Assembly: GCF_900107925.1 (NCBI RefSeq)
Contig: NZ_FNUJ01000001.1
Location: 1,302,001-1,366,000 of the forward strand
DNA from: Amycolatopsis pretoriensis
Lineage (GTDB): Bacteria > Actinomycetota > Actinomycetes > Mycobacteriales > Pseudonocardiaceae
Direction of reading: 5' to 3'
Length of the DNA stretch: 64,000 nucleotides
Under the pieces are notes generated by a model. The model saw only the letters and a program-made list of their open reading frames with translations, did not search any database and was not told the DNA's origin. Positions 9,271 to 17,667 of the stretch are shown in pieces; within the stretch, counting starts at the first letter, position 1, and every line of letters begins with the position of its first letter. Position numbers and translations under genes: made by a program.

Positions 9271-9301
9271 CGGTCGATCACCGCCACGCGGTGATCGACC
9301 G
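9271..9301. promoter_or_regulatory. 13-bp inverted repeat upstream of helY
   Basis: Perfect arms CGGTCGATCACCG (9271-9283) and its complement (9289-9301) around a 5-nt centre, placed between the divergent helY and the zinc-ribbon membrane gene, about 53 nt before the helY start. A T-run (CTTTTT on one strand) sits next to it. It could be an operator or a hairpin in the helY leader; the position in a divergent intergenic region makes a terminator less likely. Confidence 0.55.
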
Positions 9302-9311
9302 AACGGCCGCG

Positions 9312-9327
9312 GTATAGGTCGTTATAC
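9312..9327. promoter_or_regulatory. GTATAGGTCGTTATAC dyad, site 1
   Basis: A 16-bp element with GTATA/TATAC half-sites and a GGTCGT centre, 40 nt before the start of the plus-strand membrane gene and 94 nt before helY. Identical copies occur at 28478-28493 and 30293-30308, and one with two differences at 55049-55064. TATA-containing sequence is very rare in this DNA, so recurrence at gene borders points to a protein-binding or promoter function. Confidence 0.65.
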
Positions 9328-9366
9328 ACCGGGAACCGGTGGGGGTGTGGCGGCGTCGGAGGCTGC

Positions 9367-9942
9367 ATGACCGAACCGTGTCCGGGCTGCGGACAGCTGG
9401 ACCAGGTGCAGCGGGTGCCCGCGGTGTACGACGGCGGGCACGCGTTCTTCCGTGGTCAGGGGCCGGTGGTGCCGATCCCGGCCGGGGATGGCGTGGTCTA
9501 CACGAGCAGCCAGGTCAGCGGGGTTTCGGTGTCGGCGGTCGCGCGGTCGCTGGACCCCTTCCCTCCCCCGCGCCGGGGCGGCGGCCTGGTGGCGGCGGTG
9601 CTCGCGTTGGTGCTGGTCGGGAGCTGCTTCCTGGCCTTGCCGCTCTCGTCGGTGGACGATCCGCCGCCGGGCGGGCCGGCGACGCGGGCACTGGGCATCG
9701 CGGTGATCTCGCTGCCGGCGTTGTGCGTGTACATCGCCGCGGGGGTGGTGATCTGGCTGTACGTCCGCCGGGTGCGGGCCCACCGGCGCCAGCGGCGCGG
9801 GGTGCCGGCGGCGCGGCAGGTGTGGGAGCAGGGCTGGTTCTGCCACCGCTGCGGCGGGGTGTACTTCGCGGACGCCGGGCGGCTGCTGACGCCGGCGCAC
9901 TTCCGGCAGCTGGTGGCCCGCGCCGGCGGTTACGAGCGTTAG
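9367..9942 (+). CDS. Small membrane protein with split zinc-ribbon cysteines
   Basis: A 191-residue protein of unknown function. It has a CPGC pair near the N-terminus (residues 5-8), two hydrophobic helices (about 76-96 and 108-131), and a second CHRC pair near the C-terminus (about 159-162). Both termini would lie on the same, probably cytoplasmic, side, so the two pairs could together bind one zinc ion. The start ATG is preceded by GGAGG, and the GTATAGGTCGTTATAC dyad lies 40 nt upstream. It is convergent with the lipid kinase gene, overlapping it by 4 nt. I do not recognise a characterised family. Confidence 0.8.
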   Translation: MTEPCPGCGQLDQVQRVPAVYDGGHAFFRGQGPVVPIPAGDGVVYTSSQVSGVSVSAVARSLDPFPPPRRGGGLVAAVLALVLVGSCFLALPLSSVDDPPPGGPATRALGIAVISLPALCVYIAAGVVIWLYVRRVRAHRRQRRGVPAARQVWEQGWFCHRCGGVYFADAGRLLTPAHFRQLVARAGGYER

Positions 9943-10820
9943 GCCAGCACGGTCAGCGCGCCCGGGACGCAGCTGACCGTCACCGGGACGCTCCCCTGCG
10001 GCTCGCCGTCGGCGTAGGCCGGCCAGCTGTTGCCCGTCAGCGAGACCGACCGGGCACGCAGCGTCCGGACCGCCGGGTGCGTGAGGTGCTTGCCCGTGCG
10101 CAGGCCCGGCAACATGCGGATCAGGCCGCGGCGGGTCACGTCCCCGACCACCGTCACGTCGAAGACGCCGTCCTCCGGGTCGGCCGTCGGGCAGATCGGG
10201 ACGCCGCCGCCGTAGAAGCGGGTGTTGCCGACCGCCACGAGCGTCGCGTCGAGCTCCAGGCGTTCGGTGCCGGTGTCGACCACGATCGGGCGGGAGCGGA
10301 ACGCGGCCAGCTCGGCGAGGATCGCGACGTCGTAGCGGCGCGGTCCGGACGGCCAGCGCATCCGGTTGGCGCGTTCGTTGACACTCGCGTCGAAGCCCGC
10401 GCACAGGACCGTCGCGAACCAGGTGTCGCCGAGGCGGCCGAGGTCGATGCGCCGCCGGGCACCCGACTTCAGGGCCGCCACCAGCGCGTCGACCGCGGGC
10501 AGCGGCTCGCCGGGGACGCCGAGGGCGCGGGCGAAGTCGTTGCCGGTGCCCGCCGGGACCAGGCCGAGCGCGACGTCGTGGTTCGCGCAGAACTGGACGC
10601 CCTGGTGCGCGGCGCCGTCGCCGCCCAGGACGATCAGGACGTCGAGGCCGGCGTCGTGCGAGGTCCGCATCAGCTCGCGGGACTCTTCGACGGTGTTGGC
10701 GACCAGCACGTCGAGGCGGTCGACCGCGGTGCGCAGCCGGTCGGCGACGGTGTCGGCGATCCGGGCGGCCGCGCCGTGCCCCGAGGCCGGGTGCACGGCG
10801 AGCGCGGCGTGCAGGCCCAC
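9939..10820 (-). CDS. YegS/LCB5-type diacylglycerol kinase-like lipid kinase
   Basis: A 293-residue lipid kinase. The family signature is clear: VLGGDGAAHQGVQ (nucleotide-binding GGDG) at about residues 60-70 and VPAGTGNDFARALG at about 85-98, followed by the beta-sandwich domain ending in SWPAYADGE. These enzymes phosphorylate diacylglycerol or related lipids at the membrane face. The GTG at 10820 overlaps the tatC stop by one nt (TAGTG), so translation is coupled to tatC. A much longer reading frame continues upstream but is a shadow of tatC and tatA. The window holds a second lipid kinase domain, fused to PAP2, at 19232. Confidence 0.9.
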   Translation of the reverse strand: MGLHAALAVHPASGHGAAARIADTVADRLRTAVDRLDVLVANTVEESRELMRTSHDAGLDVLIVLGGDGAAHQGVQFCANHDVALGLVPAGTGNDFARALGVPGEPLPAVDALVAALKSGARRRIDLGRLGDTWFATVLCAGFDASVNERANRMRWPSGPRRYDVAILAELAAFRSRPIVVDTGTERLELDATLVAVGNTRFYGGGVPICPTADPEDGVFDVTVVGDVTRRGLIRMLPGLRTGKHLTHPAVRTLRARSVSLTGNSWPAYADGEPQGSVPVTVSCVPGALTVLA

Positions 10821-11794
10821 TACGTGATGTCGTCGGTGCCGGAGGCCCGGCCGCCGGACGCGGTCGGGGCGGACGGTTCGTCGTCGATCGTGCTCGGCGT
10901 GTAGTCGAAGGGCGCCGCTTCGTCGTCGTCGAGCTGGTCCCAGCCCTCGTCCGTGCGCTCCCGGTCCTTCTTGCGGTCGTGGATGCGCGCGAGCTGGATG
11001 GACAGCTCGAACAGCACCGTCAGCGCGCCGGCCAGGCCGAGCATCGAGAACGGGTCCGAACCCGGGGTGACGAAGGCGGCGAAAACGAACAGCGCGAACA
11101 CGATGCCGCGGCGCCACTTCTTCAGCTGCCGGTACTTGACCACGCCGACGCGGTTGAGCATGACCACCAGCAGCGGGAGCTCGAAGCTGATCCCGAAGAT
11201 GATCAGCAGGGAGAGCAGGAACGAGATGTACTTGTCCGCCGTGAGCGCGGTGACGAAGGCGTCCTGCCCGAAGCCCATGAGCAGCTGCAGGGCGTGCGGG
11301 AAGAGGATGTAGGCGAGCACGGCGCCGCCGGCGAACAGCACCGTCGCGAAGCCGACGAACGTCAGCGCGTACTTGCGTTCCTTGCTGTAGAGGCCCGGGG
11401 CGATGAACGCCCAGATCTGGTAGAGCCAGACCGGGGAGAGCAGCACCGCACCGGCCGCGATGCCGACCTTCAGCTGCGTCATGAAGGCTTCGAACGGCAC
11501 CGTCTGGAGGAGCCGGCACCCGTCGGCGCTGTCGAGCCGCCGGTTCGGCGGGATGGCGCAGTATGGGTCCTTGACGAGGTCGCCGAGCGACGGGATCGGG
11601 CCGACCTTGGTGCCGAACCAGAGGAACCCGATGATCCCGCCGATCACGACGGCGAGCAGCGCGAAAGCCAGCCGGCGGCGGAACTCGTAGATGTGCTCGA
11701 TGAGCGTCATCGTGCCGTCGGGGTTCATGCGACGGCTGCGCTTGCGCCGCTTCGACCGGCGGCTGGTGCCGTTTCCGGAGGCGGGTTCCGCCAC
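10820..11794 (-). CDS. tatC: Twin-arginine translocase subunit TatC
   Basis: A 324-residue TatC with six predicted transmembrane helices between about residues 35 and 250, starting from the conserved LIEHIYEFRRRLAFALLA. TatC is the receptor that recognises twin-arginine signal peptides of folded exported proteins. The charged C-terminal tail (about 255-324) is long and acidic, as is common in actinobacteria. A GTG at 11794 is used; an in-frame ATG (MNPDGTMTLIEH) 22 codons later is a possible alternative. tatA lies upstream, separated by a hairpin; no tatB is in the window. Order tatA-tatC-lipid kinase, downstream of pafBC. Confidence 0.95.
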   Translation of the reverse strand: MAEPASGNGTSRRSKRRKRSRRMNPDGTMTLIEHIYEFRRRLAFALLAVVIGGIIGFLWFGTKVGPIPSLGDLVKDPYCAIPPNRRLDSADGCRLLQTVPFEAFMTQLKVGIAAGAVLLSPVWLYQIWAFIAPGLYSKERKYALTFVGFATVLFAGGAVLAYILFPHALQLLMGFGQDAFVTALTADKYISFLLSLLIIFGISFELPLLVVMLNRVGVVKYRQLKKWRRGIVFALFVFAAFVTPGSDPFSMLGLAGALTVLFELSIQLARIHDRKKDRERTDEGWDQLDDDEAAPFDYTPSTIDDEPSAPTASGGRASGTDDIT

Positions 11795-11822
11795 GGGGTG
11801 TTCCGTTCTCGTCGGAGTCCGG

Positions 11823-11849
11823 CGGAGCGCGCCGGACCGGCGCGCTCCG
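11823..11849. terminator. Hairpin between tatA and tatC
   Basis: Two 13-bp perfect arms (11823-11835 and 11837-11849) form a very GC-rich palindrome in the 84-nt gap between tatA and tatC. There is no T-run. In an operon whose first product is needed in large excess (TatA over TatC), such a hairpin can act as a partial terminator or protect the tatA 3' end; that role is inference. Confidence 0.55.
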
Positions 11850-11878
11850 TGGACCAGGGACCGGGTGTGGCCCAGCCG

Positions 11879-12208
11879 TCAGCTGGCGTTCTTCTGCGGC
11901 TGGTCGGCCGCCTGCTGCTTCTTCAGCTCGTCGAGCTGCCGCTGCAGGTCCGCGACCTGCTGGTCGGTCGCGCCGGCGGCGGGGGCCGCGGGGGCGGGCG
12001 TGGCCGGGATCTGCTTCGTCTCGACCGGCTCGGCGTCCTCGTGCGAGGTGCTCTTGTCGCCCGCGAGGTCCTTGGTCTCGGCCTTGAAGATCTTCATGGA
12101 CTTGCCGATCGACCGGGCCGCATCGGGAAGCCGCTTGGCCCCGAACAGCAGCACGACGAGCAGCACCAAGATGATCAAATGCCATCCTTGCAATCCGTTG
12201 GCGAACAA
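11879..12208 (-). CDS. tatA: Twin-arginine translocase subunit TatA
   Basis: A 109-residue TatA/E protein: one N-terminal transmembrane helix (about 8-26, [20 protein letters not shown]), the FGAKRLPD hinge, an amphipathic helix (about 28-50), then an Ala/Pro-rich segment and a Gln-rich C-terminal coiled helix (about 85-105). TatA oligomers form the translocation path. The start is the rare codon TTG at 12208: a perfect AGGAGG lies 5 nt before it and no ATG or GTG occurs in a suitable place. It is the first tat gene in the pafB-pafC-small membrane gene-tatA-tatC series. Confidence 0.93.
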   Translation of the reverse strand: MFANGLQGWHLIILVLLVVLLFGAKRLPDAARSIGKSMKIFKAETKDLAGDKSTSHEDAEPVETKQIPATPAPAAPAAGATDQQVADLQRQLDELKKQQAADQPQKNAS

Positions 12209-12239
12209 GATGGCCTCCTATCTGCGTCTGGTAGGGATG

Positions 12240-12461
12240 TTACTGGTTTTCCGGTTTCCGGCGGCGCTCCGCGAAGGCGACGCGCAGCGCGGCCGACCGC
12301 GCGCGGAGCAAACCGGCCCGGTCCTGGGTGTTCGTAGCCACCATGCTTGCGGTCCGCCGGAAACCACGCAAGACCTTGACGGTCCGCACCAGCAGGGCGA
12401 CGAGCAGCAGCAGGCCGAGCGCGACGAGCACGACGGTGGGCAGGTACGGCACGTCGATCAC
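12240..12461 (-). CDS. Small single-pass membrane protein
   Basis: A 73-residue protein with one transmembrane helix (about 8-26, PTVVLVALGLLLLVALLVRT) and a basic cytoplasmic tail. It starts with GTG at 12461, one nt after the pafC stop, so it is almost certainly cotranslated with pafC and transcribed with tatA. Small membrane proteins at this spot are known between pafC and tatA in related actinobacteria, but I know of no assigned function. Confidence 0.8.
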   Translation of the reverse strand: MIDVPYLPTVVLVALGLLLLVALLVRTVKVLRGFRRTASMVATNTQDRAGLLRARSAALRVAFAERRRKPENQ

Positions 12462-12462
12462 C

Positions 12463-13443
12463 CTAGTGGTCGCAGGTTGACGGAAGGTGACGGGCTCGGG
12501 CCACGGCGTCGGCCGCGCGGCGTCCGACGTCCGACGCGAGGTCGGCCGGGCTCTCCACCAGCGCTTCTCCGCCCAGGCCCAGCACGAGGCGCACCATCCA
12601 GGACTGGTCGGCGTAGCGCATCCGGATCCGCAGCCGCCCGCCGTCGAGCTCGTCGAGCTCCTCGCACGGGTAGTACTCGGCTACCCAGCGTGCGTCCGGG
12701 TCGAGGACGAGCACCGCCTCCCGTTGGTCGGGACGCTCGCGGAAGACGCCTTCGGAAATGTCGGTCGGGTGCGCGTGGGCGGGCGGGCGCGAGGGCTCGT
12801 CGAGGATCGCCAGGTCGTCGATCCGGTCGAGGCGGAACAGCCGGACGCCCTCGGCGCGGCGGCACCAGGCCTCGAGGTAGCCGACCGCCTGGACGATCAG
12901 CAGCCGCATCGGGTCGACCGTGCGCTCGGTGATCTGGTCCTTGGACGCGGTGTAGTAGCGGATCCGTACCGCCCGCCGGTCCTGCAGCGCCCGGGCGACT
13001 TCCTCGCGGGTCCGCGCGGTCTTCTTGCCCTCGCGCACTCCGCCGCCGACGACCACGCCGGCCGGCTGGGCCTGCCCGGCGGCGGACTCGATCTTGGCGA
13101 TGGAGCGGCGGACGGCGTCGCCGTCGAGCACCCCCGGCGTCTCGGCCAGCGCCCGCAGCGCGACCAGCAGCGCGGTCGCCTCACCGCCGGTGAGCCGCAG
13201 CGGGCGGTTCATCCCGGCGTCGTGGGTGACGACGATCGTGTCGCCCTCGAAGGACAGGTCGATCAGGTCGCCGGGCCCGTACCCGGGCAGCCCGCACATC
13301 CACAGCAGCTCGAGGTCCTTGCGCAGCTGCTTCGGCGTGACGTCGAAGTCGTGCGCCGCGTCGTCGACGCGGACGCCGGGGCGCGCCAGCAGGTACGGGA
13401 CGAGCGCGAGCAGCCTCGGCATCCGGTCGGTGGACCCGCTCAC
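12463..13443 (-). CDS. pafC: PafC, WYL-domain DNA-damage regulator subunit
   Basis: A 326-residue protein: N-terminal winged HTH (about 8-65), central WYL sensor domain (about 135-215, containing VRIRYYTASKDQITERTVDP and YLEAWCRRAEGVRLFRLDRI) and a WCX C-terminal extension (about 235-320). In mycobacteria PafB and PafC together activate DNA repair genes at RecA-NDp promoters after DNA damage, independently of LexA. The GTG at 13443 overlaps the pafB stop by 4 nt (GTGA), so the two subunits are translationally coupled. Upstream reading frame continues but belongs to the pafB shadow. Unlike in mycobacteria, pafA is not directly upstream of pafB here. Confidence 0.94.
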   Translation of the reverse strand: MSGSTDRMPRLLALVPYLLARPGVRVDDAAHDFDVTPKQLRKDLELLWMCGLPGYGPGDLIDLSFEGDTIVVTHDAGMNRPLRLTGGEATALLVALRALAETPGVLDGDAVRRSIAKIESAAGQAQPAGVVVGGGVREGKKTARTREEVARALQDRRAVRIRYYTASKDQITERTVDPMRLLIVQAVGYLEAWCRRAEGVRLFRLDRIDDLAILDEPSRPPAHAHPTDISEGVFRERPDQREAVLVLDPDARWVAEYYPCEELDELDGGRLRIRMRYADQSWMVRLVLGLGGEALVESPADLASDVGRRAADAVARARHLPSTCDH

Positions 13444-14423
13444 CGGCCGCTCCCCTGCCGGGCCACGACGGCTTCGAGCCGGTCCTGGACGGTCTTGGCG
13501 AGCACGTCGGGTTCGAGCACGACGACGTCCGGGCCCTGCGAGGTGATCCAGTCGGCGGCCGACTCGGGGAAGTACAGCCCGATCTCGACGAGATCGCCCT
13601 CTTCGCCGTCGAGCACGCTCCGGCCGATGACGGTGCCGCGCCGGCGGACCCCGGCGGCGCGGCCGTCGGCGACCCACAGCCGCGCGGTGGTGACCGGGGC
13701 CGGCTCGGACTCCCCCGTCACCGAGACGAGCTTGAGCAGGTTGACGCCCTCGGGGCGCTGCACCTCGCCGGGCTTGCCGACGGTCCGGACCTGGCCGGTG
13801 ACGCGCGAGAGGCGGAAGCAGCGGGTGGCGCCGCGGTCGCGGTCGTGCCCGACGACGTACCAGCGGGCCCGCCACGACACCACGCCCCAGGGTTCGAGGG
13901 TGCGCATGATGCGTTCGGGCGAGCCGCTGCGGCGGTACTCGAAGCGGACGGCCTGGCCGTTCTGCACCGCGGCCAGCAGCGGCCCGAACGCCGGTTCGGC
14001 GCGCACGCGCGGCTCGACGACGGTGGGGGCCTGGTCGTCGACCTCCAGGCCGGCGGCGCGCAGCTTCACCAGCGCCCCCTGGGCCTGCCCGGTCAGCTCC
14101 GGGGAGTCCCACAGCCGTGACGCGAGCGCGACGGCGGCGGCTTCGTCGGGGGCGAGGTCGATCTCGCCGAGTTCGTAGTCGCGGCGGGCGATGCGGTAGC
14201 CCTCGATGGCGTCGAAGGCGGAGTTGCGGCCGGTTTCCAAGGGGATGCCGAGCTCGCGCAGCTCGGTCTTGTCCCGTTCGAACATCCGGAAGTAGGCGTC
14301 GTCGCTGGCCGCGTCGCCGTACCCGGGCACGATGCCGCGGATCCGCTCGGCGGTGAGGTACTGCCGGGTGGACAGGAGGGCCAGTACCAGATTGACCAGC
14401 CGTTCGGCGCGTGCGGTGGACAC
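13440..14423 (-). CDS. pafB: PafB, WYL-domain DNA-damage regulator subunit
   Basis: A 327-residue WYL protein with HTH (about 5-65), WYL domain (about 145-225; VRFEYRRSGSPERIMRTLEP and WYVVGHDRDRGATRCFRLSR) and WCX domain (about 245-320). With PafC it forms the PafBC transcription activator of the mycobacterial DNA-damage response. The GTG at 14423 is preferred over a longer upstream frame because TAGGCT (14436-14431, reverse strand) lies 7 nt before it as a leaderless -10, and because the conserved region begins at TARAERLVNLVLALLS. This gives pafBC its own promoter inside the end of the HxlR gene, fitting its separation from pafA. Confidence 0.94.
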   Translation of the reverse strand: MSTARAERLVNLVLALLSTRQYLTAERIRGIVPGYGDAASDDAYFRMFERDKTELRELGIPLETGRNSAFDAIEGYRIARRDYELGEIDLAPDEAAAVALASRLWDSPELTGQAQGALVKLRAAGLEVDDQAPTVVEPRVRAEPAFGPLLAAVQNGQAVRFEYRRSGSPERIMRTLEPWGVVSWRARWYVVGHDRDRGATRCFRLSRVTGQVRTVGKPGEVQRPEGVNLLKLVSVTGESEPAPVTTARLWVADGRAAGVRRRGTVIGRSVLDGEEGDLVEIGLYFPESAADWITSQGPDVVVLEPDVLAKTVQDRLEAVVARQGSGR

Positions 14424-14433
14424 CCGGTAGAGC

Positions 14434-14865
14434 CTAGCCCGCGCCGCCCGGCCCGATCGTGAGGTCCGGGGTGCGCGCGTCGTAATCGGCGCGGGCACCG
14501 CTGACGGCGTCGAAGTTCGCCTCGGCCCAGTCCTTGAACCCGGCCATCAGCGCACGGAGGCTTTCTCCCAGCGGCGTAAGGGAATAGTCGACGCGGACGG
14601 GCACCGACGGGGTCACCTCGCGGCGGACGAGCCCGTCGCGTTCGAGCACCCGCAGGGTCTGGGTGAGCATCTTCTGGCTGACCCCGGCGATGCGCCGCGA
14701 AAGGTCGCTGTAGCGCCGCGGCCCGTCACCGAGCGCGACGAGGATCAGGCTGACCCACTTGCCGGCGATCTCGTCGAGCAGCTTCCGCGTGGGGCAGGCG
14801 GCCAGATAGGCGTCGTAGGCGGCCTTTTCGGCCTGGCGACGCTGTTCCGCCATGCGCGTGGGCAC
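14434..14865 (-). CDS. HxlR family transcriptional regulator
   Basis: A 143-residue winged-helix regulator with the HxlR hallmark: an early cysteine (AACPTRKLLDEIAGKWVSLI, about 22-41) and wing residues in YSLTPLGESL (about 103-112). HxlR proteins often sense oxidants or aldehydes through this Cys and repress a divergent oxidoreductase. The start is GTG at 14865, 8 nt after a perfect AGGAGG; the ATG at 14853 would be 20 nt away. It is divergent from a quinone oxidoreductase gene, the usual target arrangement. The intervening region (14866-14973) should hold the operator. Confidence 0.9.
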   Translation of the reverse strand: MPTRMAEQRRQAEKAAYDAYLAACPTRKLLDEIAGKWVSLILVALGDGPRRYSDLSRRIAGVSQKMLTQTLRVLERDGLVRREVTPSVPVRVDYSLTPLGESLRALMAGFKDWAEANFDAVSGARADYDARTPDLTIGPGGAG

Positions 14866-14973
14866 CGGGCGAACCTCCTGGTACGTGGGGAACCTGCGAG
14901 TGCGTACTTCCCGATGGAGAGTAGCTCCCCATACGTTCGCCGGGGAAGGTTTCCGGTCGGTGAGGAGTGTTCG

Positions 14974-15882
14974 ATGCGGGCGATCGTGGTCCGGCGGTTC
15001 GGGGGTCCCGAGGTGCTGGAAACGGTGGAGGTACCGGTGCCGGAGCCCGGTCCGGGCCAGGTGCGGATCCGGGTGGCGGCGGCCGCGGTGAACCCGGTGG
15101 ACCTGGCGACCCGGGCGGGCGTGTTGACGGCGGCGGGGGTGATCCCGCCGCGCGAGGTGCTCGGGCTGGGGTGGGACGTGGCCGGGGTGGTCGACGATGC
15201 CGGAGACACGTCCTTCCGAGCCGGTGACCAGGTCATCGGGCTGCGCGACCGCATCGCCCTCCCGCTCGGTGCCTACGCCGACCACCTCGTCCTCGATTCC
15301 TCCGCCGTCGCCCTCACGCCCGCTGGTCTCTCCCCTGTCGAAGCCGCGACGCTCCCGCTCAACGCGCTCACCGCCGTCCAGGCGCTCGACCTCGTCGAAA
15401 CCGACGGGACCGTCCTGGTCACCGGCGCGGCGGGCGCGGTCGGCGGGTACGCCGTCACCCTCGCCCACCACCGGAAACTCCAAGTGGTCGCCGTCGCGTC
15501 GGAGGGCGACGAAGCCCTCGTCCGCGGCTTCGGCGCGGACGAATTCCTCCCTCGCGGCCCCGCTCTCGGCGACCGGGTCCGCGCGCTCGTCCCGGGTGGG
15601 GTGGACGCCGCCCTCGACACCGCGCTCCTCGGCCTCGACGCGCTCGACGCCGTCCGCGGCGGCGGTGAGTTCGTCGCCTTCGCCGCCGGAGCCGCGCCGA
15701 TCCCCCTGCGCGGGATCCGCGTGCGGAACGTCTGGATCCGCGCCGACGGCGAACGGCTGGCCGAGGCGGCCGGCATCCTGCTCCCCCGCGTCGCCGACGT
15801 CCTGCCGCTGGCGCGGGCGGCCGAAGCCCACGAACGGCTGGCCGCGGGCGGGCTGCGCGGCAGGCTCGTCCTGACTCCCTAG
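14974..15882 (+). CDS. Zinc-independent NADP-dependent quinone oxidoreductase-like (MDR family)
   Basis: A 302-residue medium-chain dehydrogenase/reductase of the quinone oxidoreductase subfamily: GroES-like domain (about 1-115) and Rossmann domain (about 120-260) with the nucleotide motif VTGAAGAVGGYAV (about 148-160). The structural and catalytic zinc cysteines of alcohol dehydrogenases are absent. Such enzymes reduce quinones or enones and protect against electrophiles. GAGGAG precedes the ATG at 14974. It is divergent from the HxlR regulator and followed 9 nt later by an SDR gene that may be part of the same response, although the SDR has its own apparent -10. Confidence 0.9.
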   Translation: MRAIVVRRFGGPEVLETVEVPVPEPGPGQVRIRVAAAAVNPVDLATRAGVLTAAGVIPPREVLGLGWDVAGVVDDAGDTSFRAGDQVIGLRDRIALPLGAYADHLVLDSSAVALTPAGLSPVEAATLPLNALTAVQALDLVETDGTVLVTGAAGAVGGYAVTLAHHRKLQVVAVASEGDEALVRGFGADEFLPRGPALGDRVRALVPGGVDAALDTALLGLDALDAVRGGGEFVAFAAGAAPIPLRGIRVRNVWIRADGERLAEAAGILLPRVADVLPLARAAEAHERLAAGGLRGRLVLTP

Positions 15883-15891
15883 CCTGGACGC

Positions 15892-16590
15892 ATGGATGAT
15901 CGCGTACTTCTCATCACCGGTGCGTCGCGTGGGCTCGGCGCCGCCACCGCGCGGCTCGCCGCCGCCTCCGGGTTCAAGGTCGCTCTCGTCGCCCGCAAGG
16001 CCGAGTCCGTCGCCTCCCTCGCCGCCGAACTGGGCGAAGACAACGCCCTCGCGCTCGGCGCCGACGTCGGGGACTGGCCGGGCATCTCCGGCGCCGTCGA
16101 CCAGGCCGTCCAGCGGTTCGGACGCCTCGACGCGGCCTTCGCCAACGCCGGCATCGGCGTCGGGACCTCGTTCTTCGGCGACGACGACCCCGATCCCACC
16201 CAGTGGGAGGCGATGGTCCGCACCAACATCCTCGGCGCGGCCTACACCGCCCGCGCCGCGCTGCCCGCGCTGCGGGACTCGGGCGGGCACCTGCTGATCA
16301 CCGGCTCGGTCGCCGGCCGCTACATCCGCAACGCCAGCCTGTACTCGGTGACGAAGTGGGCGGTCACCGGGATGGCCGGCGCGATCCGCGAGGAGGCCGT
16401 CGGCACCGGGGTCCGCGTCACGCTGATCAACCCCGGCATCACCGACACCGACATCCTCACCGACGAGCAGCGCCAGAAGCCCCGCCTGCACGCGGACGAC
16501 ATCGCTCGCGCGGTGCTCTACGCGCTGTCGCAGCCCCCCTCGGTGGACGTCAACGAGATCATGGTCCGCCCGACCGGCCAGGTCCTCTAG
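15892..16590 (+). CDS. Short-chain dehydrogenase/reductase (SDR)
   Basis: A 232-residue classical SDR. The cofactor motif TGASRGLG is at 9-16, the NAG motif at 85-87 and the catalytic Ser139, Tyr151 and Lys155 (YSVTK) are all present, so it should be active. The C-terminal half has the LINPGITDTD sequence of classical SDRs. Substrate unknown. TAGCCT at 15880-15885, overlapping the stop of the upstream reductase, lies 6 nt before the ATG, which predicts a leaderless mRNA in addition to readthrough from the upstream gene. The stop overlaps that of the convergent exported protein within CTAG. Confidence 0.92.
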   Translation: MDDRVLLITGASRGLGAATARLAAASGFKVALVARKAESVASLAAELGEDNALALGADVGDWPGISGAVDQAVQRFGRLDAAFANAGIGVGTSFFGDDDPDPTQWEAMVRTNILGAAYTARAALPALRDSGGHLLITGSVAGRYIRNASLYSVTKWAVTGMAGAIREEAVGTGVRVTLINPGITDTDILTDEQRQKPRLHADDIARAVLYALSQPPSVDVNEIMVRPTGQVL

Positions 16591-17609
16591 CGGAGCCGGG
16601 CAACGCGGCCGCCGGCGCCGCTGGCCCAGCAGCTCGCCCCGGCGCAGTCGACGCTGTCGAAGCTGCCGGTGTCGAACGACGTCCAGTGCCGGCCGCCGTC
16701 CGGGCTGTAGTCGCTGCCGCCCGGGCCGACGGCGAGGAGCGTCCCGCCGCGCCAGGCCAGCCCGGAGCGGTAGCCCGCCGGGTACTGGGCCGGGGTGCGC
16801 CAGGTCCGGCCGGCGTCGCCGGTCAGCGCGACGGCCGGGCCGGGTGCCGTCGGGTTCGCGAAGTCGCCGCCGATGGCGACGCCGTGGCGCGGGTTCCGGA
16901 AGGCGAGGGCGAACACGCCGGCCGACGGGCTGCTCGGCAACGGCGTGTCGGAGACGCTCCAGTGGCGGCCGCCGTCGCCGGAGTGCAGGACGCGGGCGGT
17001 CGCGCCGCCGCCGGTCGCGAGCCAGGCGTCGAACGGCCCCGACGTCGTGAGGCACTGGCCGCTGGCGGCGAACCCGGCCTCGCCGGGCAGCGCGGGCGGG
17101 AAGCCGCTGTCGGGGACCTGGCGCCAGCTGCGGCCGCCGTCGAAGGTGGCCTGGACGCGGAACCTGCCGTCGACCGGGTCGCTCATCGCCAGGCCGCGCC
17201 ACGGGTCGAAGAAGGCCAGGCAGTCGTAGAACGCCGCCGCGTCGGTGTTCTGGAACGTCTGCCGCCAGTGCGTGCCGCCGTCGTCGGTCCGGTAGACGCG
17301 GGAGTCGGTCCCGGGCCCGATCGACAGCACGACGGCGTGGTCGGCGTCGAAGGCCTCGACGTCGCGGAGCTGGAGGGTCTCGGTGCCCGGCGGCCCGACG
17401 GACTTCCAGGTGGCGCCGCCGTCGGTGGTGCGCAGGACGGTGCCCTGGGTGCCGCTGACCCACGCCACGCGCGCGCTGACCGCGGACAGGCCGCGGAACT
17501 GGGCGGTGACGCCGGTCGGCTTCAGGTCCCACGCGGGCCGGTGCTCACCCGCCGACGCTGGAGCCGCGAGCGAGACCAGCAGGGCGCACACGAGCAGCAC
17601 GACACGCAT
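16587..17609 (-). CDS. Exported Ycf48-like beta-propeller protein
   Basis: A 340-residue secreted protein. A Sec signal peptide (MRVVLLVCALLVSLAAPASA, about 1-20) leads to a seven-bladed propeller with Asp-box/BNR-like repeats (TTDGGATW, TDDGGTHW, TFDGGRSW, SGDGGRHW, TGDAGRTW, SPDGGRHW), as in Ycf48/HCF136 and sialidase-like proteins. Ycf48 itself assists photosystem II assembly, which cannot apply here; actinobacterial members have no known function. The start is ATG 17609, with CAGGAT 7 nt upstream; an upstream extension in frame derives from the palindrome at 17668-17726 and is not protein-like. Confidence 0.88.
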   Translation of the reverse strand: MRVVLLVCALLVSLAAPASAGEHRPAWDLKPTGVTAQFRGLSAVSARVAWVSGTQGTVLRTTDGGATWKSVGPPGTETLQLRDVEAFDADHAVVLSIGPGTDSRVYRTDDGGTHWRQTFQNTDAAAFYDCLAFFDPWRGLAMSDPVDGRFRVQATFDGGRSWRQVPDSGFPPALPGEAGFAASGQCLTTSGPFDAWLATGGGATARVLHSGDGGRHWSVSDTPLPSSPSAGVFALAFRNPRHGVAIGGDFANPTAPGPAVALTGDAGRTWRTPAQYPAGYRSGLAWRGGTLLAVGPGGSDYSPDGGRHWTSFDTGSFDSVDCAGASCWASGAGGRVARLR

Positions 17610-17667
17610 GCGGGAGATCCTGCCCCACCCGGCAACCGACTTTCGTCGCGTCACCCCCAGCCCTCGG

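Noticed and set aside
14434-17532. A single 1032-codon minus-strand frame across the HxlR, oxidoreductase and SDR genes
   Set aside because: Only its last 143 codons are a real protein (HxlR). The rest is antisense to two well-formed plus-strand enzymes.
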